From Streptomyces sp. NRRL F-2580 (GTDB taxonomy: Bacteria > Actinomycetota > Actinomycetes > Streptomycetales > Streptomycetaceae): a DNA stretch of 64,000 nucleotides. The stretch spans positions 1 through 64,000 of the forward strand of contig NZ_JOIR01000029.1 in the NCBI RefSeq assembly GCF_000720115.1, given 5' to 3'. A program made the translations under genes and the position numbers. The first letter of the stretch is position 1. Every line of letters starts with the position of its first letter. Positions 1 to 8,068 of the stretch are shown in pieces. A model generated the notes under the pieces. It did no database searches. It had not been told where the DNA came from and was given only the letters and a program-made list of their open reading frames with translations.

Positions 1-4
1 GACA

Positions 5-1189
5 TTGCACGGGATGCGCATGCGCAAGGCGACCTCGGCCCTGGTGGGTCTGCTGTTGGCCGGGGTCGCCGCGACCCCGGCCCACGCGGCGACCATTCGC
101 TCACAGCAATGGCATCTCGACGCCATGAAGGCCGACGAGATCTGGAAGGTCAGTACCGGTAAGGGCGTCACTGTTGCTGTCATCGACGGTGGGGTCAAGG
201 ACGTTCCTGAGCTGGAGGGTCAGGTCGTCCCCGGAAAGAATCTCGCAACGTCGCTCCCAGGGGACGAGCGCACTTCCTCCGGATCACACGGCACCGCTAT
301 GGCTGCGATCATCGCCGGCACGGGGAAGCACCCGACAGGTGACGGCGCTTACGGCCTCGCACCGGCTGCCAAGATTCTGCCCATCCGAGTCTCTGATGTT
401 GAAGGGTTGGCGACCCCGCCCTGGGTTGAGGCCATCAGGTATGCAGCAGACTCGGATGCCAAGATCATCAATATTTCCCTCGGGATCGCCAGTAAGCCGG
501 AGGATGATCTAGCGAGGGCTGAAGCGGTGAAGTATGCGCTCTCGAAGGGGAAACTGGTCTTCGCTGCCGTAGGGAATACCGGGGACGTAGGCAACGAGGT
601 TGAGTACCCGGGTGCGACCCCTGGGGTGGTTGGTGTAGGCGCAGCAGATGCCAAGGGCAAGGCGACCGAGGAGTCGCAGCACGGGTCCCAAGTGGACATG
701 GCCGCACCCGGCGTGGACATTGTCTCGGCGTGCGGCGGCAAGACGGGTGTATGCAAGCAGCACGGCACAAGTGACGCCACAGCCCTCGCTTCCGCCTCCG
801 CCGCCCTCCTCTGGTCTGCCCACCCCGACTGGACCAACAACCAGGTCCTGCGCGTGCTCCTGAACACCGCGGGTAAGCCCACCGACGGCGTCGAGCGCAA
901 CGACTACATCGGCTACGGCATCATCCGCCCCCGCGTCGCGCTGCAGACCCCCGGTGACCCCGGCCCGGCCGACGTCTATCCGCTGCCCGATCTCGCGGCG
1001 GCGGATGCGGCCAAGAAGCCCTCCGCGGCCTCCGACGGCAAGGCCCCCGACGCTGCCGCGTCCAAGCCGGCGGCCGAGGCCGAGGAGAAGAAGAGCGGCA
1101 GCGCGCTTCCCTGGATCGGGCTCGGTCTGGGAGCCTGCGTGCTCATCGGTGGCGCCGTGACTGTGGTCGTCGTACGCCGCAACCGCTGA
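5..1189 (+). CDS. Mycosin-like S8 serine peptidase, copy 1
   Basis: This is a subtilisin-fold, membrane-anchored protease of the mycosin (MycP) type, which associates with type VII/ESX secretion and acts outside the membrane. From the TTG at 5 it has a signal peptide (residues about 5-28), catalytic Asp61 in VAVID, His95 in GSHGT, oxyanion Asn191 in AAVGN and Ser256 in HGTSDA. A Pro/Ala-rich linker and one C-terminal membrane helix ending RRNR follow. The length of 394 residues is usual for mycosins. In-frame ATGs at 14 and 20 are alternative starts; upstream DNA lies outside the window. It heads a tandem array with 1390-2571 and the decayed copy at 2614-3418. The ends are nearly identical between copies, but the protease core is diverged and less GC-rich. 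Confidence 0.9.
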   Translation: MHGMRMRKATSALVGLLLAGVAATPAHAATIRSQQWHLDAMKADEIWKVSTGKGVTVAVIDGGVKDVPELEGQVVPGKNLATSLPGDERTSSGSHGTAMAAIIAGTGKHPTGDGAYGLAPAAKILPIRVSDVEGLATPPWVEAIRYAADSDAKIINISLGIASKPEDDLARAEAVKYALSKGKLVFAAVGNTGDVGNEVEYPGATPGVVGVGAADAKGKATEESQHGSQVDMAAPGVDIVSACGGKTGVCKQHGTSDATALASASAALLWSAHPDWTNNQVLRVLLNTAGKPTDGVERNDYIGYGIIRPRVALQTPGDPGPADVYPLPDLAAADAAKKPSAASDGKAPDAAASKPAAEAEEKKSGSALPWIGLGLGACVLIGGAVTVVVVRRNR

Positions 1190-1230
1190 ACTTTGGTTCG
1201 ACCTGCCTGACCTGACCCTGACCTACCGGC
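1190..1230 (+). repeat. Spacer repeat after each mycosin copy
   Basis: About 41 bp immediately after the first stop codon recurs almost unchanged after copy 2 (2572-2612) and in diverged form after copy 3 (3419-3470). It contains the words GACCTGCCTGACCTGACCC and CTACCGGC. The distance between start codons of copies 1 and 2 is 1385 bp. The repeat therefore marks the end of the duplicated unit and is where the 5' truncation of copy 3 begins. Confidence 0.8.
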
Positions 1231-1389
1231 GTGGGTGCCACGGGGCACGCGGGTGCGCGTACGCAGACGCCGGGCAAGCGACCGGACGACCAGCCGGGCG
1301 AACGCGCCGACTACCTGGTCGAGGACGAAGAGACCTGGCAGGGCAACCGTCGTGTTGTTCCGCCTGTGATCGACTGAGTAGAACGGACG

Positions 1390-2571
1390 TTGCACGGGAT
1401 GCGCATGCGCAAGGCGACCTCGGCCCTGGTGGGTCTCCTGCTGGCCGGGGTCGCCGCGACCCCGGCCCACGCGGCCACGATTCGATCGCAGCAATGGCAT
1501 CTCGATGTCATGAAGGCGGACGAGATCTGGAAGATCAGTACAGGGAAGGGCGTCACCGTCGCGGTAATCGACGATGGGGTCAGGGAAATTCCCGAACTGG
1601 AAGGCCAGCTCGTCTCCGGCAAGCGTTTCACCCCGCAAGGCGGCGACGGACCTACTGACCAGGGCGGTCATGGCACAACCATGGCGGCCTTGATCGCCGG
1701 CACGGGAAAACACCCGAGTGGCGACGGTGGCTATGGCCTTGCTCCCGGTGTCAAGATTCTCCCGATCCTGGTTGCGGACACTGAAAAGGCAACGCCGTCA
1801 TGGGTTGCGGCAATTCGGTACGCAGCAGACTCGGACGCCGAGATCATCAATATGTCCCTGGGAAGGGGCGGAACGCCGGAAGATGATCAGGCGCGGGCCG
1901 AAGCGGTGAAGTATGCCCTTGCGAAGGGCAAGCTGATCTTCGCGGCTGTCGGAAACACCGGCAATTCGACCAATTGGGTTGAATATCCGGGTGCGACCCC
2001 TGGGGTGGTCGGAGTTGGGGCGGTAGATGCCAGTGGTGAGCCGACCAAGGAATCGCAGCATGGTCCTCAGGTGGATCTGGCTGCAGCCGGCGTGGACATC
2101 GTCACGGCGTGCTCGGGTAAGACAGGGATCTGCAAGAACCACGGCACCAGTGACGCCTCCGCCCTCGCCTCGGCCTCCGCCGCCCTCCTCTGGTCCGCCC
2201 ACCCCGACTGGACCAACAACCAGGTTCTGCGCGTCCTCCTGAACACCGCGGGCAAGCCCACCGACGGCGTCGAGCGCAACGACTACATCGGCTACGGGAT
2301 CGTCCGCCCCCGGATCGCGGTTTCCACCCCCGGCGACCCCGGCCCGGCGGACGTGTACCCGCTGCCCGACCTTGCGGCTGCGGCGAACGCGGGCAAGTCC
2401 CCCTCGCCCTCCGCAGACGGCAAGGCCCCCGACGCTACCGCGTCCAAGCCGGCGGCGAAGGCCGAGGAGAAGAAGAGCGGTAGCTCACTTCCCTGGATCG
2501 CACTCGGTCTGGGGGCCTGCGTGCTCATCGGCGGGGCCGTGACCGTGGTCGTCGTACGCCGCAACCGCTGA
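1390..2571 (+). CDS. Mycosin-like S8 serine peptidase, copy 2
   Basis: This is a tandem paralogue of the gene at 5-1189, with the same architecture: signal peptide, S8 domain, Pro/Ala linker, C-terminal membrane helix, 393 residues. The triad is intact, with Asp61, His94 (GGHGT) and Ser in HGTSDA. The first ~30 residues and the last ~140 nearly match copy 1. The region between Asp and Ser, notably residues 60-100 and 125-240, carries many substitutions and small indels. The start uses the same TTG context, with ATGs 9 and 15 bp further in. Its role is inferred as processing of a type VII substrate, possibly the proteins at 3492 or 3937. Whether both copies are expressed cannot be told from sequence. 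Confidence 0.9.
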   Translation: MHGMRMRKATSALVGLLLAGVAATPAHAATIRSQQWHLDVMKADEIWKISTGKGVTVAVIDDGVREIPELEGQLVSGKRFTPQGGDGPTDQGGHGTTMAALIAGTGKHPSGDGGYGLAPGVKILPILVADTEKATPSWVAAIRYAADSDAEIINMSLGRGGTPEDDQARAEAVKYALAKGKLIFAAVGNTGNSTNWVEYPGATPGVVGVGAVDASGEPTKESQHGPQVDLAAAGVDIVTACSGKTGICKNHGTSDASALASASAALLWSAHPDWTNNQVLRVLLNTAGKPTDGVERNDYIGYGIVRPRIAVSTPGDPGPADVYPLPDLAAAANAGKSPSPSADGKAPDATASKPAAKAEEKKSGSSLPWIALGLGACVLIGGAVTVVVVRRNR

Positions 2572-2613
2572 ACTTTGGTTCGACCTGCCTGACCTGACCC
2601 TGATCTACCGGCG

Positions 2614-3418
2614 AACGACTATTACGGTCACGGCACCGGAATTTCCGCGATGATCGCCGCTACCGGAAAGCACCCAAGCGGTGACGGTGCATTCGGGCTT
2701 GCACCCGGAGTCAAGATTCTCCCGATCCGAGTGCCGGACATGCTGGAAGGGGCGAACACCCCCTCGATGGTCCAGGGCATTCGGTACGCGGCAGACTCAG
2801 GGGCCAAGGTCATCAATATTTCCATGGGTCTGTCCAGCAAGCCTGAGGAAGATGCGGAGCGAGCCGCCGCTGTGAAGTACGCGCTCTCGAAGGGCAAGCT
2901 GATCTTTGCTTCCGTTGGCAATTATGGTGATTCGACCAACGAGCTCGCCTACCCAGCCGGGACCCCCGGAGTCGTGGGCGTCGGAGCCGTGGACAGCAGT
3001 GGCGAGCCGACCAAGGAGTCTCAGCACGGCCCCCAGGTGGATGTGGCCGCACCTGGCATCGACATTGTCACCGCATGCAAGGGTAAAACGGGGCTGTGCA
3101 AGACCCACGGCACCAGTGACTCATCAGCCCTCGCATCCGCCTCTGCCGCCCTTCTCTGGTCCGCCCACCCCGACTGGACCAACAACCAGGTCCTGCGGGT
3201 CCTGTTGAACACCGCCGGCAAGCCCGTCGACGGGTCTGCGCGCAACGACTACATCGGCTACGGCCGGCAAGGCCCCCGACGCCGCCGCGTCCAAGCCGGC
3301 GGCGAAGGCCGAGGAGAAGAAGAGCGGTAGCTCGCTTCCCTGGATCGCACTCGGTCTGGGAGCCTGCGTGCTCATCGGCGGGGCCGTCACCGTGGTCGTC
3401 GTACGCCGAAACCGCTGA
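2614..3418 (+). pseudogene. Decayed third mycosin copy
   Basis: This mycosin remnant has two lesions. Homology starts abruptly after the spacer repeat at about 2614 with NDYYGHGTG, so the signal peptide and catalytic Asp segment are missing; the His and Ser (HGTSDS) segments remain. A second deletion at about 3262-3266 joins GYG directly to the linker just before the membrane helix and shifts the frame. The open frame then runs out at 3330 in an Arg-rich tail, while the original frame still ends at 3418 with the VVVVRRNR anchor codons. An open frame from the ATG at 2650 (226 residues) exists but lacks Asp and anchor, so it is unlikely to be a working protease. Confidence 0.85.
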
Positions 3419-3491
3419 GCATCGGTACGACCTGGCTTCACCTGCCTTGACCTGACCCTGATCTACCGGCTCTGACTCGGGAGTTCGCGCG

Positions 3492-3923
3492 ATGTCGTTC
3501 GACAAGGAATGGTCGGCGGCTCGCGCCACGGCCACCGCCAACGTGTCCATGCGGCTCAACCAGGCGCCCGCCGACCCAGGCGGCGGCGGTGGCGGCGGTG
3601 GAGGTGACCTCGAACTCAATCAGGACCACATCGGCGCGATCGGCTCCGACGCGTACAAGCTGCACACCCGCCTCCAAACGGACGGCAAGCACGCCGCCAC
3701 CGCCACCTCCGAGGCCGCCGGGGCCCTCACCAGGGAGGGCTTCGCGAGCGGGGCGGCGCTGCTCAAGGCCCACGGCCTCTGGGAGAGCCAGGTCAAGACC
3801 CTCTTGGCCGCCTGCGCCACCATCTCCAACGGCCTGAACTACTCGCTCTCCTCCCACGCCAAGGACGAGCAGCAGCTCCACGCCGACTTCACCGCGTCCG
3901 CGATCGACAAGTACCTGAAGTAG
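3492..3923 (+). CDS. Small EspC/WXG-like type VII protein
   Basis: The protein has 143 residues and is predicted mostly alpha-helical, with a Gly run (residues about 32-39) between a short N-terminal segment and a helical body of about 100 residues. There is no signal peptide, as expected for ESX clients. Its size, helical content and position between mycosin genes and a large WxG-containing protein suggest an EspC/ESX-family secreted or chaperone protein; the family call is inferred from size and context. It lies 13 bp upstream of 3937 and is probably co-transcribed with it. It could also be a substrate-specific partner of the 760-residue protein. Confidence 0.65.
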   Translation: MSFDKEWSAARATATANVSMRLNQAPADPGGGGGGGGGDLELNQDHIGAIGSDAYKLHTRLQTDGKHAATATSEAAGALTREGFASGAALLKAHGLWESQVKTLLAACATISNGLNYSLSSHAKDEQQLHADFTASAIDKYLK

Positions 3924-3936
3924 ACGGGGCGCCGAC

Positions 3937-6219
3937 ATGCTGACGTACGAGAACGTGATGAACGCACCGCTGGACAAGCTCCAGACGGCGGTCACCGACT
4001 GGACCGCGATGGCCGGCAAGCTCGACGAGATGGCCGAGGCCGCTCGTACGGGCATGAAGGCGAAGGCCGGCAAGGCCGACTGGAGCGGGGTCACCGCAGG
4101 GGTGGCGCGGGGGTTCGTCGACAAGACGGCCAAGGAGTTCGAGGACGCGGCCAAGGCCGCCAAGGGCATGCACCGGGTCCTCGCCGACGCGCACGCGACC
4201 TTCAAGGCCGCCCAGGACGAACTGAAGAAGCTCGTCGCCGAGGCCCCGGCGGCCGGTTTCCGGATCGATGCCACCGGGCGGGTCACCGCCATCCCCCTGC
4301 CCACCGAGGCGGACCGGAACGCGGCCCGGCACGACCCCGACTACCAGCAGACCCTGACCGCGAACCGCAATGCCTGGCAGTCCCGTGTCAACCGCGCGGT
4401 GGAGGACGCCCAAGACGCCGACGACTCCCTGGTCCGCGCCCTCCAGGCGAACGTCGCCGACGAACACGACTTCAGTGGGCCGAAGTTCGAGACCCTCGAC
4501 GCCGAACAGGCCGCCCGCGCCGCCGACCTGCTGAAGAAGGTCACCGGCGAGGGTGGCACGGCGCGCAACGTCGAGGCGCTGCGCGAGCTGGAGGAGCTGC
4601 TTGACGACAACCGCGCGGACCCCGAGTTCTCGACGGGCTTCTACCGGACGCTCGGCGCCGAGGGCACGCTGGAGCTGTACTCCAAGCTGTCCCTCGACGC
4701 GACGAGCCTCGGGGCGGCGGGCAAGGACCGGGCGCTGATGGTGGCGAACATCCAGAGCGACATGGGCGCCCTGCTCGGCCTCGCCACGCACAAGGACGTC
4801 CCCCACCACCTCGACGCCGCCTGGACGACCCAGCTGATGAAGGCGGGCCGCAAGGAGATGGACGTCTTCGGCGGCGTCCGGCAGATCTACGGCTACCAGG
4901 CCCTCGGCGCGCTGCTCCGCGAGGGCGAGTACGACACGGAGTTCCTGACGTCGGTCGGCCGCGACATGGTCGCCATGGACCGCGAGGACCCGAAGGCGTG
5001 GGAGTTCCACACCCCGTACGGCATCGAGTCGGTCCTCAACCAGGGCGGGGACGGCCGCGGCTTCTACCCGCTGACCGGACTCATGGAGGCGCTGGGCAAC
5101 AACCCGGACGCGGCGACGGCCTTCTTCAACGAACCGGTCCGCGAGGACAGCAACAAGGACGGCGTCGTCACGAAGGACGACAAGCCGGTCGGCGGTCAGC
5201 ACGGCAAGGACCGGGGCATGGTCGACTACATGCTCGACAAGAAGCCGTACATGGACAGCTTCGACATCACGAGGACCGGCGAACTCCACCCGGCCCAGCA
5301 GGCGCTCGGCGACGCCCTCATGGCGGCGGTCTCCCACCGCAGCCCGGGCGACGAGGACTCCCCGCCCGTCGCGCACACCAAGGAGATGGCGGCCGTCATG
5401 GAACGGGTCGTCGAAAAGATCGGCGACAAGCCGGAACTGGTCGACGCGGATCCGGGCGAGCCGGAGGGCCCGCTGAACGGGCTGTCCGGGCACTTCGGCC
5501 AGATGGCGGCGGAGTACATGCCGGACATCCAGGCCGCGGCGGAGAACAACAGCGGGTTGATCAAGGCGAACGGCCTGATGGCCGAATTCAACAAGTCCGA
5601 AATGGCGGGCTTCCTTGGGGCGGTCGCGCAGGATCCGGACGCGTACGGGGCGATCACCAATTCCCAGCGGGCTTTCACGACCACACTCATCAACGACGTC
5701 ATCGCCCACCGCAGTGAGTACGACGACCTGGACGCGGCGATCCACAGTGCCGTCCACCCCGGAGGTCAGATAGCGGGCATTCTCTCCGAGGCCAGGGTCG
5801 AAGGCGTGTACGCCGAGAATGGCCACAAGCAGGAGGAGTACGTCAAGGGCGTCGAGGACAACGCGAAGTGGATCAACCGGGCCATCAGTGCGGCCGGTGG
5901 CAAGTACCTGGAGATGGTCCCCTTGGCCGGGGACGTCGTGGAGTGGCTCCAGGAGGACATCACCGAGAGCGTGGTCGAAGGCGCGAAGAAAGACATCGTG
6001 GAGAAGACCGGTGACAGTGACCAGGCGGCGGCGAGCGCCTACGTCGATGCGGAGCAGGCAGCTGGGGCGTCGGCCGCGGCCTCCGTGCGCAAGGCGGCGG
6101 AGGGTTCCGGCATGAGCGAGCGCACCATCGGTGCACTGGCTGGCGTCGCGGCCACCGAGACGACGAATGGGTACGGTGCCGGTCGAAATCTGGTCGACTC
6201 CTCGAAGGGAAGCTCCTGA
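3937..6219 (+). CDS. Large putative type VII secretion substrate
   Basis: The product is 760 residues, alpha-helical and charged, with no signal peptide or membrane helix. The N-terminal ~110 residues form a helical hairpin-like region with a W-S-G (49-51) resembling the WXG turn of ESX/LXG proteins. A 12-residue loop at 404-415 (D-S-N-K-D-G-V-V-T-K-D-D) fits the EF-hand/dockerin calcium pattern. The C-terminal third is Ala-rich helical, with the weakly hydrophobic VPLAGDVVEWL. No recognised toxin motif was seen. It is followed directly by the lipoprotein at 6220, with start and stop adjoining. I infer a polymorphic type VII effector or structural protein; the family is not identified. Confidence 0.7.
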   Translation: MLTYENVMNAPLDKLQTAVTDWTAMAGKLDEMAEAARTGMKAKAGKADWSGVTAGVARGFVDKTAKEFEDAAKAAKGMHRVLADAHATFKAAQDELKKLVAEAPAAGFRIDATGRVTAIPLPTEADRNAARHDPDYQQTLTANRNAWQSRVNRAVEDAQDADDSLVRALQANVADEHDFSGPKFETLDAEQAARAADLLKKVTGEGGTARNVEALRELEELLDDNRADPEFSTGFYRTLGAEGTLELYSKLSLDATSLGAAGKDRALMVANIQSDMGALLGLATHKDVPHHLDAAWTTQLMKAGRKEMDVFGGVRQIYGYQALGALLREGEYDTEFLTSVGRDMVAMDREDPKAWEFHTPYGIESVLNQGGDGRGFYPLTGLMEALGNNPDAATAFFNEPVREDSNKDGVVTKDDKPVGGQHGKDRGMVDYMLDKKPYMDSFDITRTGELHPAQQALGDALMAAVSHRSPGDEDSPPVAHTKEMAAVMERVVEKIGDKPELVDADPGEPEGPLNGLSGHFGQMAAEYMPDIQAAAENNSGLIKANGLMAEFNKSEMAGFLGAVAQDPDAYGAITNSQRAFTTTLINDVIAHRSEYDDLDAAIHSAVHPGGQIAGILSEARVEGVYAENGHKQEEYVKGVEDNAKWINRAISAAGGKYLEMVPLAGDVVEWLQEDITESVVEGAKKDIVEKTGDSDQAAASAYVDAEQAAGASAAASVRKAAEGSGMSERTIGALAGVAATETTNGYGAGRNLVDSSKGSS

Positions 6220-6771
6220 ATGCCCCCCGCCCCCCGCACTCGCACCGCGCTGGTACTCACGGCCACCCTTGCGGTGGCAGTCGTCCTCCTCCCCGGCTGC
6301 GCCACGGAGGAGAAGCCGTCGGCCGCCACGAAGGTGCGGCCCGAGACCTGCTTCGGGATCTTCACTCCGGACGAGCTGGCTCCCCTACTGGGTGCGGGGG
6401 ACGAGGTCACGGTCGACTCCCCCCACGACCTCGAACTGAACGCACAGCGCCGCGGTGCGACCTGCAACATCTATGTCGACGGCAAGAGCGGACTGCTCGC
6501 CACGGCGACTTGGCAGCCTCTCGGGCGAGGCTTCCAGCCGCTACCGGAAACGGCGAACGCCGATGCGATTCCCGCCGTGGAGAACGGCAAGGTGTGGGAC
6601 GCGGGGGCCGTCGCGGGGATCTCCTGCACGACGGCCGAGGACTCCTTCGAGCTGGCCCTGGGGCTGTCCGGGACCGTCGACGGCAAGGCCGAGGAGACGC
6701 GCCGGTTGCTCGCCGAGCTCATGAAGAAGTACGTCGACCGGGCGAAGCGGCAGAACCATTGCGCCGGCTAG
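6220..6771 (+). CDS. Secreted lipoprotein of the type VII locus
   Basis: The protein has 183 residues with a type II signal peptide: Arg-containing n-region, hydrophobic core, and lipobox LLPGC with Cys27 as the lipidation site. The mature part has three Cys after the lipid Cys (in RPETCFG, GATCNIY, GISCTTA), spaced as in small secreted actinobacterial DUF3558-like lipoproteins; that comparison is by feel. The ATG directly follows the TGA of the preceding gene, so translation is probably coupled. It may be a surface partner or immunity factor for the 3937 product. It is the last chromosomal gene before the AICE attachment site. Confidence 0.8.
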   Translation: MPPAPRTRTALVLTATLAVAVVLLPGCATEEKPSAATKVRPETCFGIFTPDELAPLLGAGDEVTVDSPHDLELNAQRRGATCNIYVDGKSGLLATATWQPLGRGFQPLPETANADAIPAVENGKVWDAGAVAGISCTTAEDSFELALGLSGTVDGKAEETRRLLAELMKKYVDRAKRQNHCAG

Positions 6772-6788
6772 CGCCGGACAAGGCGAAA

Positions 6789-6820
6789 GCCGCTCGGGGG
6801 TGCGCCTGCCCCCGAGCGGC
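6789..6820. terminator. 12-bp stem terminator
   Basis: A perfect 12-bp stem (GCCGCTCGGGGG with its complement) closes an 8-nt loop just after the lipoprotein stop and just before the attL repeat. It probably ends the type VII transcript. Before the AICE inserted, it would also have lain at the 3' side of the minus-strand tRNA-Cys gene. Confidence 0.75.
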
Positions 6821-6827
6821 TCGCCGC

Positions 6828-6870
6828 GAAGCCGTGACCGGAATCGAACCGGCGTAACTCGCTTTGCAGG
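6828..6870. other. attL, left AICE attachment repeat
   Basis: These 43 bp are identical to 26493-26535. They match the T-arm, variable region and 3' anticodon stem of tRNA-Cys up to the anticodon loop, read on the minus strand. Identity ends at TTGCAGG, after which the left flank continues TTTGT and the right flank CGAGT. This copy is only the displaced 3' end; the intact tRNA is at the right junction. Confidence 0.92.
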
Positions 6871-6987
6871 TTTGTCCGCTCCAGTCAGAGCGTGATCCGG
6901 ACGCGTTCAAGGACGTTCGTCCCCGTACGCGGCAGCGACCACCCGGGGTGCATGAACGGCTCTGGACGGCCGCGCACGAGGATGAAC

Positions 6988-7006
6988 GAGACGGAAACTG
7001 AGACGG
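6988..7006 (+). repeat. Left arm-type site near attL
   Basis: The 19-bp sequence GAGACGGAAACTGAGACGG contains two GAGACGG words 12 bp apart. A near copy (GAGACGGGAACTGAAACGG) lies at 26410-26428 near attR. Both are inside the element, in the same orientation. In the excised circle they would flank the core, as integrase or Xis arm sites do. The functional call is inference. Apart from this site, nothing is seen between attL and the lipoprotein stop at 7023. Confidence 0.55.
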
Positions 7007-7022
7007 TGAGGGCTGTGCCCGG

Positions 7023-7703
7023 CTACCTCACAGGTTTCCATGCCCCCCCGCACCCTTCAGACCTGAACAGTCCGTCAGAAGCCCGAATGGTCACGGTGAT
7101 CTCTCGGGCGGCAGGGGCAAAGTTGTTGTCAATGATCTCGCCAGAGCGAGTCAGCCGCTCCCAGTAGCAGTTCTTGAGGTCGCCCTTGATCCGGTAGGTG
7201 CCAGGCTTGATCGACTCCTCGCCCGGCTTCGGCTCTGAGTTGACCTCATAGTCGCCGTTGCTGAACCAGACCTCGTAATCCCCTGACACCGCTTCCTCCA
7301 GCGTCTTCGTCCATGCAGGGCAGAGCTTCGGGATCCCCGCCTCCAAGACTGCTTGGCCGTCACCCTTCAGGTAGTCCGCCAACCATTGAGGTCGCGAAGC
7401 CCCGTCGATGGCGCTGACGGGAAGGGACGCACACATGTCTCGTACGAAGGCCGACGCTGAGGGGTAGAGCGCATCGACATCCCAGCCCTTCGTCGTCGCA
7501 AGCTTGTCGATCTCCCCCTCAGGGGTCGGCGGCAACACCGGTGCAGGAGATGGGGTTGTCTCGGCGAGGGTGGGGGAAGGAAGCGGCGGCTCTACGGACG
7601 CAGGGCGCACAGCCCTGGGTGCGTCCGCCGGCTCCCCACAACTGACCAACATCATCCCGGCAGCAACTGAAATCGCGATTTTCGCAGCCCCGCTACGTCT
7701 CAT
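7023..7703 (-). CDS. AICE cargo lipoprotein
   Basis: The protein has 226 residues with a lipoprotein signal (lipobox LVSC, Cys22) when started at the ATG at 7703. A longer frame reaches 7763, but its first 20 residues are not signal-like. After a Pro/Thr-rich linker comes an alpha/beta region. Near the C-terminus is a GTYR...CYWERL motif, followed by ITVTI and an FRSEGCG ending. That motif recurs in secreted Streptomyces proteins of unknown function, by recollection. It is divergent from the nuclease gene at 8069. GC is below that of the chromosomal flanks. No function is assigned. Confidence 0.75.
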   Translation of the reverse strand: MRRSGAAKIAISVAAGMMLVSCGEPADAPRAVRPASVEPPLPSPTLAETTPSPAPVLPPTPEGEIDKLATTKGWDVDALYPSASAFVRDMCASLPVSAIDGASRPQWLADYLKGDGQAVLEAGIPKLCPAWTKTLEEAVSGDYEVWFSNGDYEVNSEPKPGEESIKPGTYRIKGDLKNCYWERLTRSGEIIDNNFAPAAREITVTIRASDGLFRSEGCGGAWKPVR

Positions 7704-7790
7704 GATCGGAGGATCCCACTGGAGAGGATCAAGCGGAGCGGAATGACCCAAACTCTGTTTCACGACAGCAAGACCGAACGCAGCGTCTCG

Positions 7791-7829
7791 CTAGGAGGTC
7801 TCCTGCCCAGGAGTGATCTCCTAGGCAGG
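7791..7829. promoter_or_regulatory. Alternating inverted-repeat array before nuclease
   Basis: Four half-sites alternate in orientation: CTAGGAG (7791), CTCCTG, CAGGAG and CTCCTAG (ending 7824). Adjacent pairs form AGGAG-GT-CTCCT and AGGAG-TGAT-CTCCT, and the outer pair is also complementary. The second half, 7802-7829, can fold as an 11-bp stem with one mismatch. It lies in the 365-bp gap between divergent genes at 7703 and 8069. It could be a double operator or alternative hairpins for control of the nuclease. The rest of the gap shows no gene. Confidence 0.55.
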
Positions 7830-8068
7830 CTCGTCCGCCAGCACCTGCGGGCCCCAACACCTAGGCTCTGCACAAGACTTACGAGCGCGCACGCTGGCCT
7901 GCTTCAGCGAGGAGGTCCTGGCTGGCAGCTTGCGAGCCAGAGTCGGAGCGCCCGCGAGGTGGCGGTGCCGCCTCCAACCTGTCGCGCATCAAATCTGACG
8001 AAACGCCGCCAGCCCGGCATGTGAAGGCGGATCATGACGGTGATCTGGTACGAAGCGGGGAGGGCGCT

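Noticed and set aside
3889..5826. Long minus-strand open frame of 645 residues opposite the 3937 gene
   Set aside because: It is a frame shadow of high-GC coding DNA; composition is Arg/Val/Asp-repetitive without domains, and the + strand gene has start signals and coupled neighbours.
8021..8068. Earlier GTG start at 8021 for the FokI-like gene
   Set aside because: No ribosome binding site precedes it, whereas GGGGAGGG sits 4 nt before the GTG at 8069.
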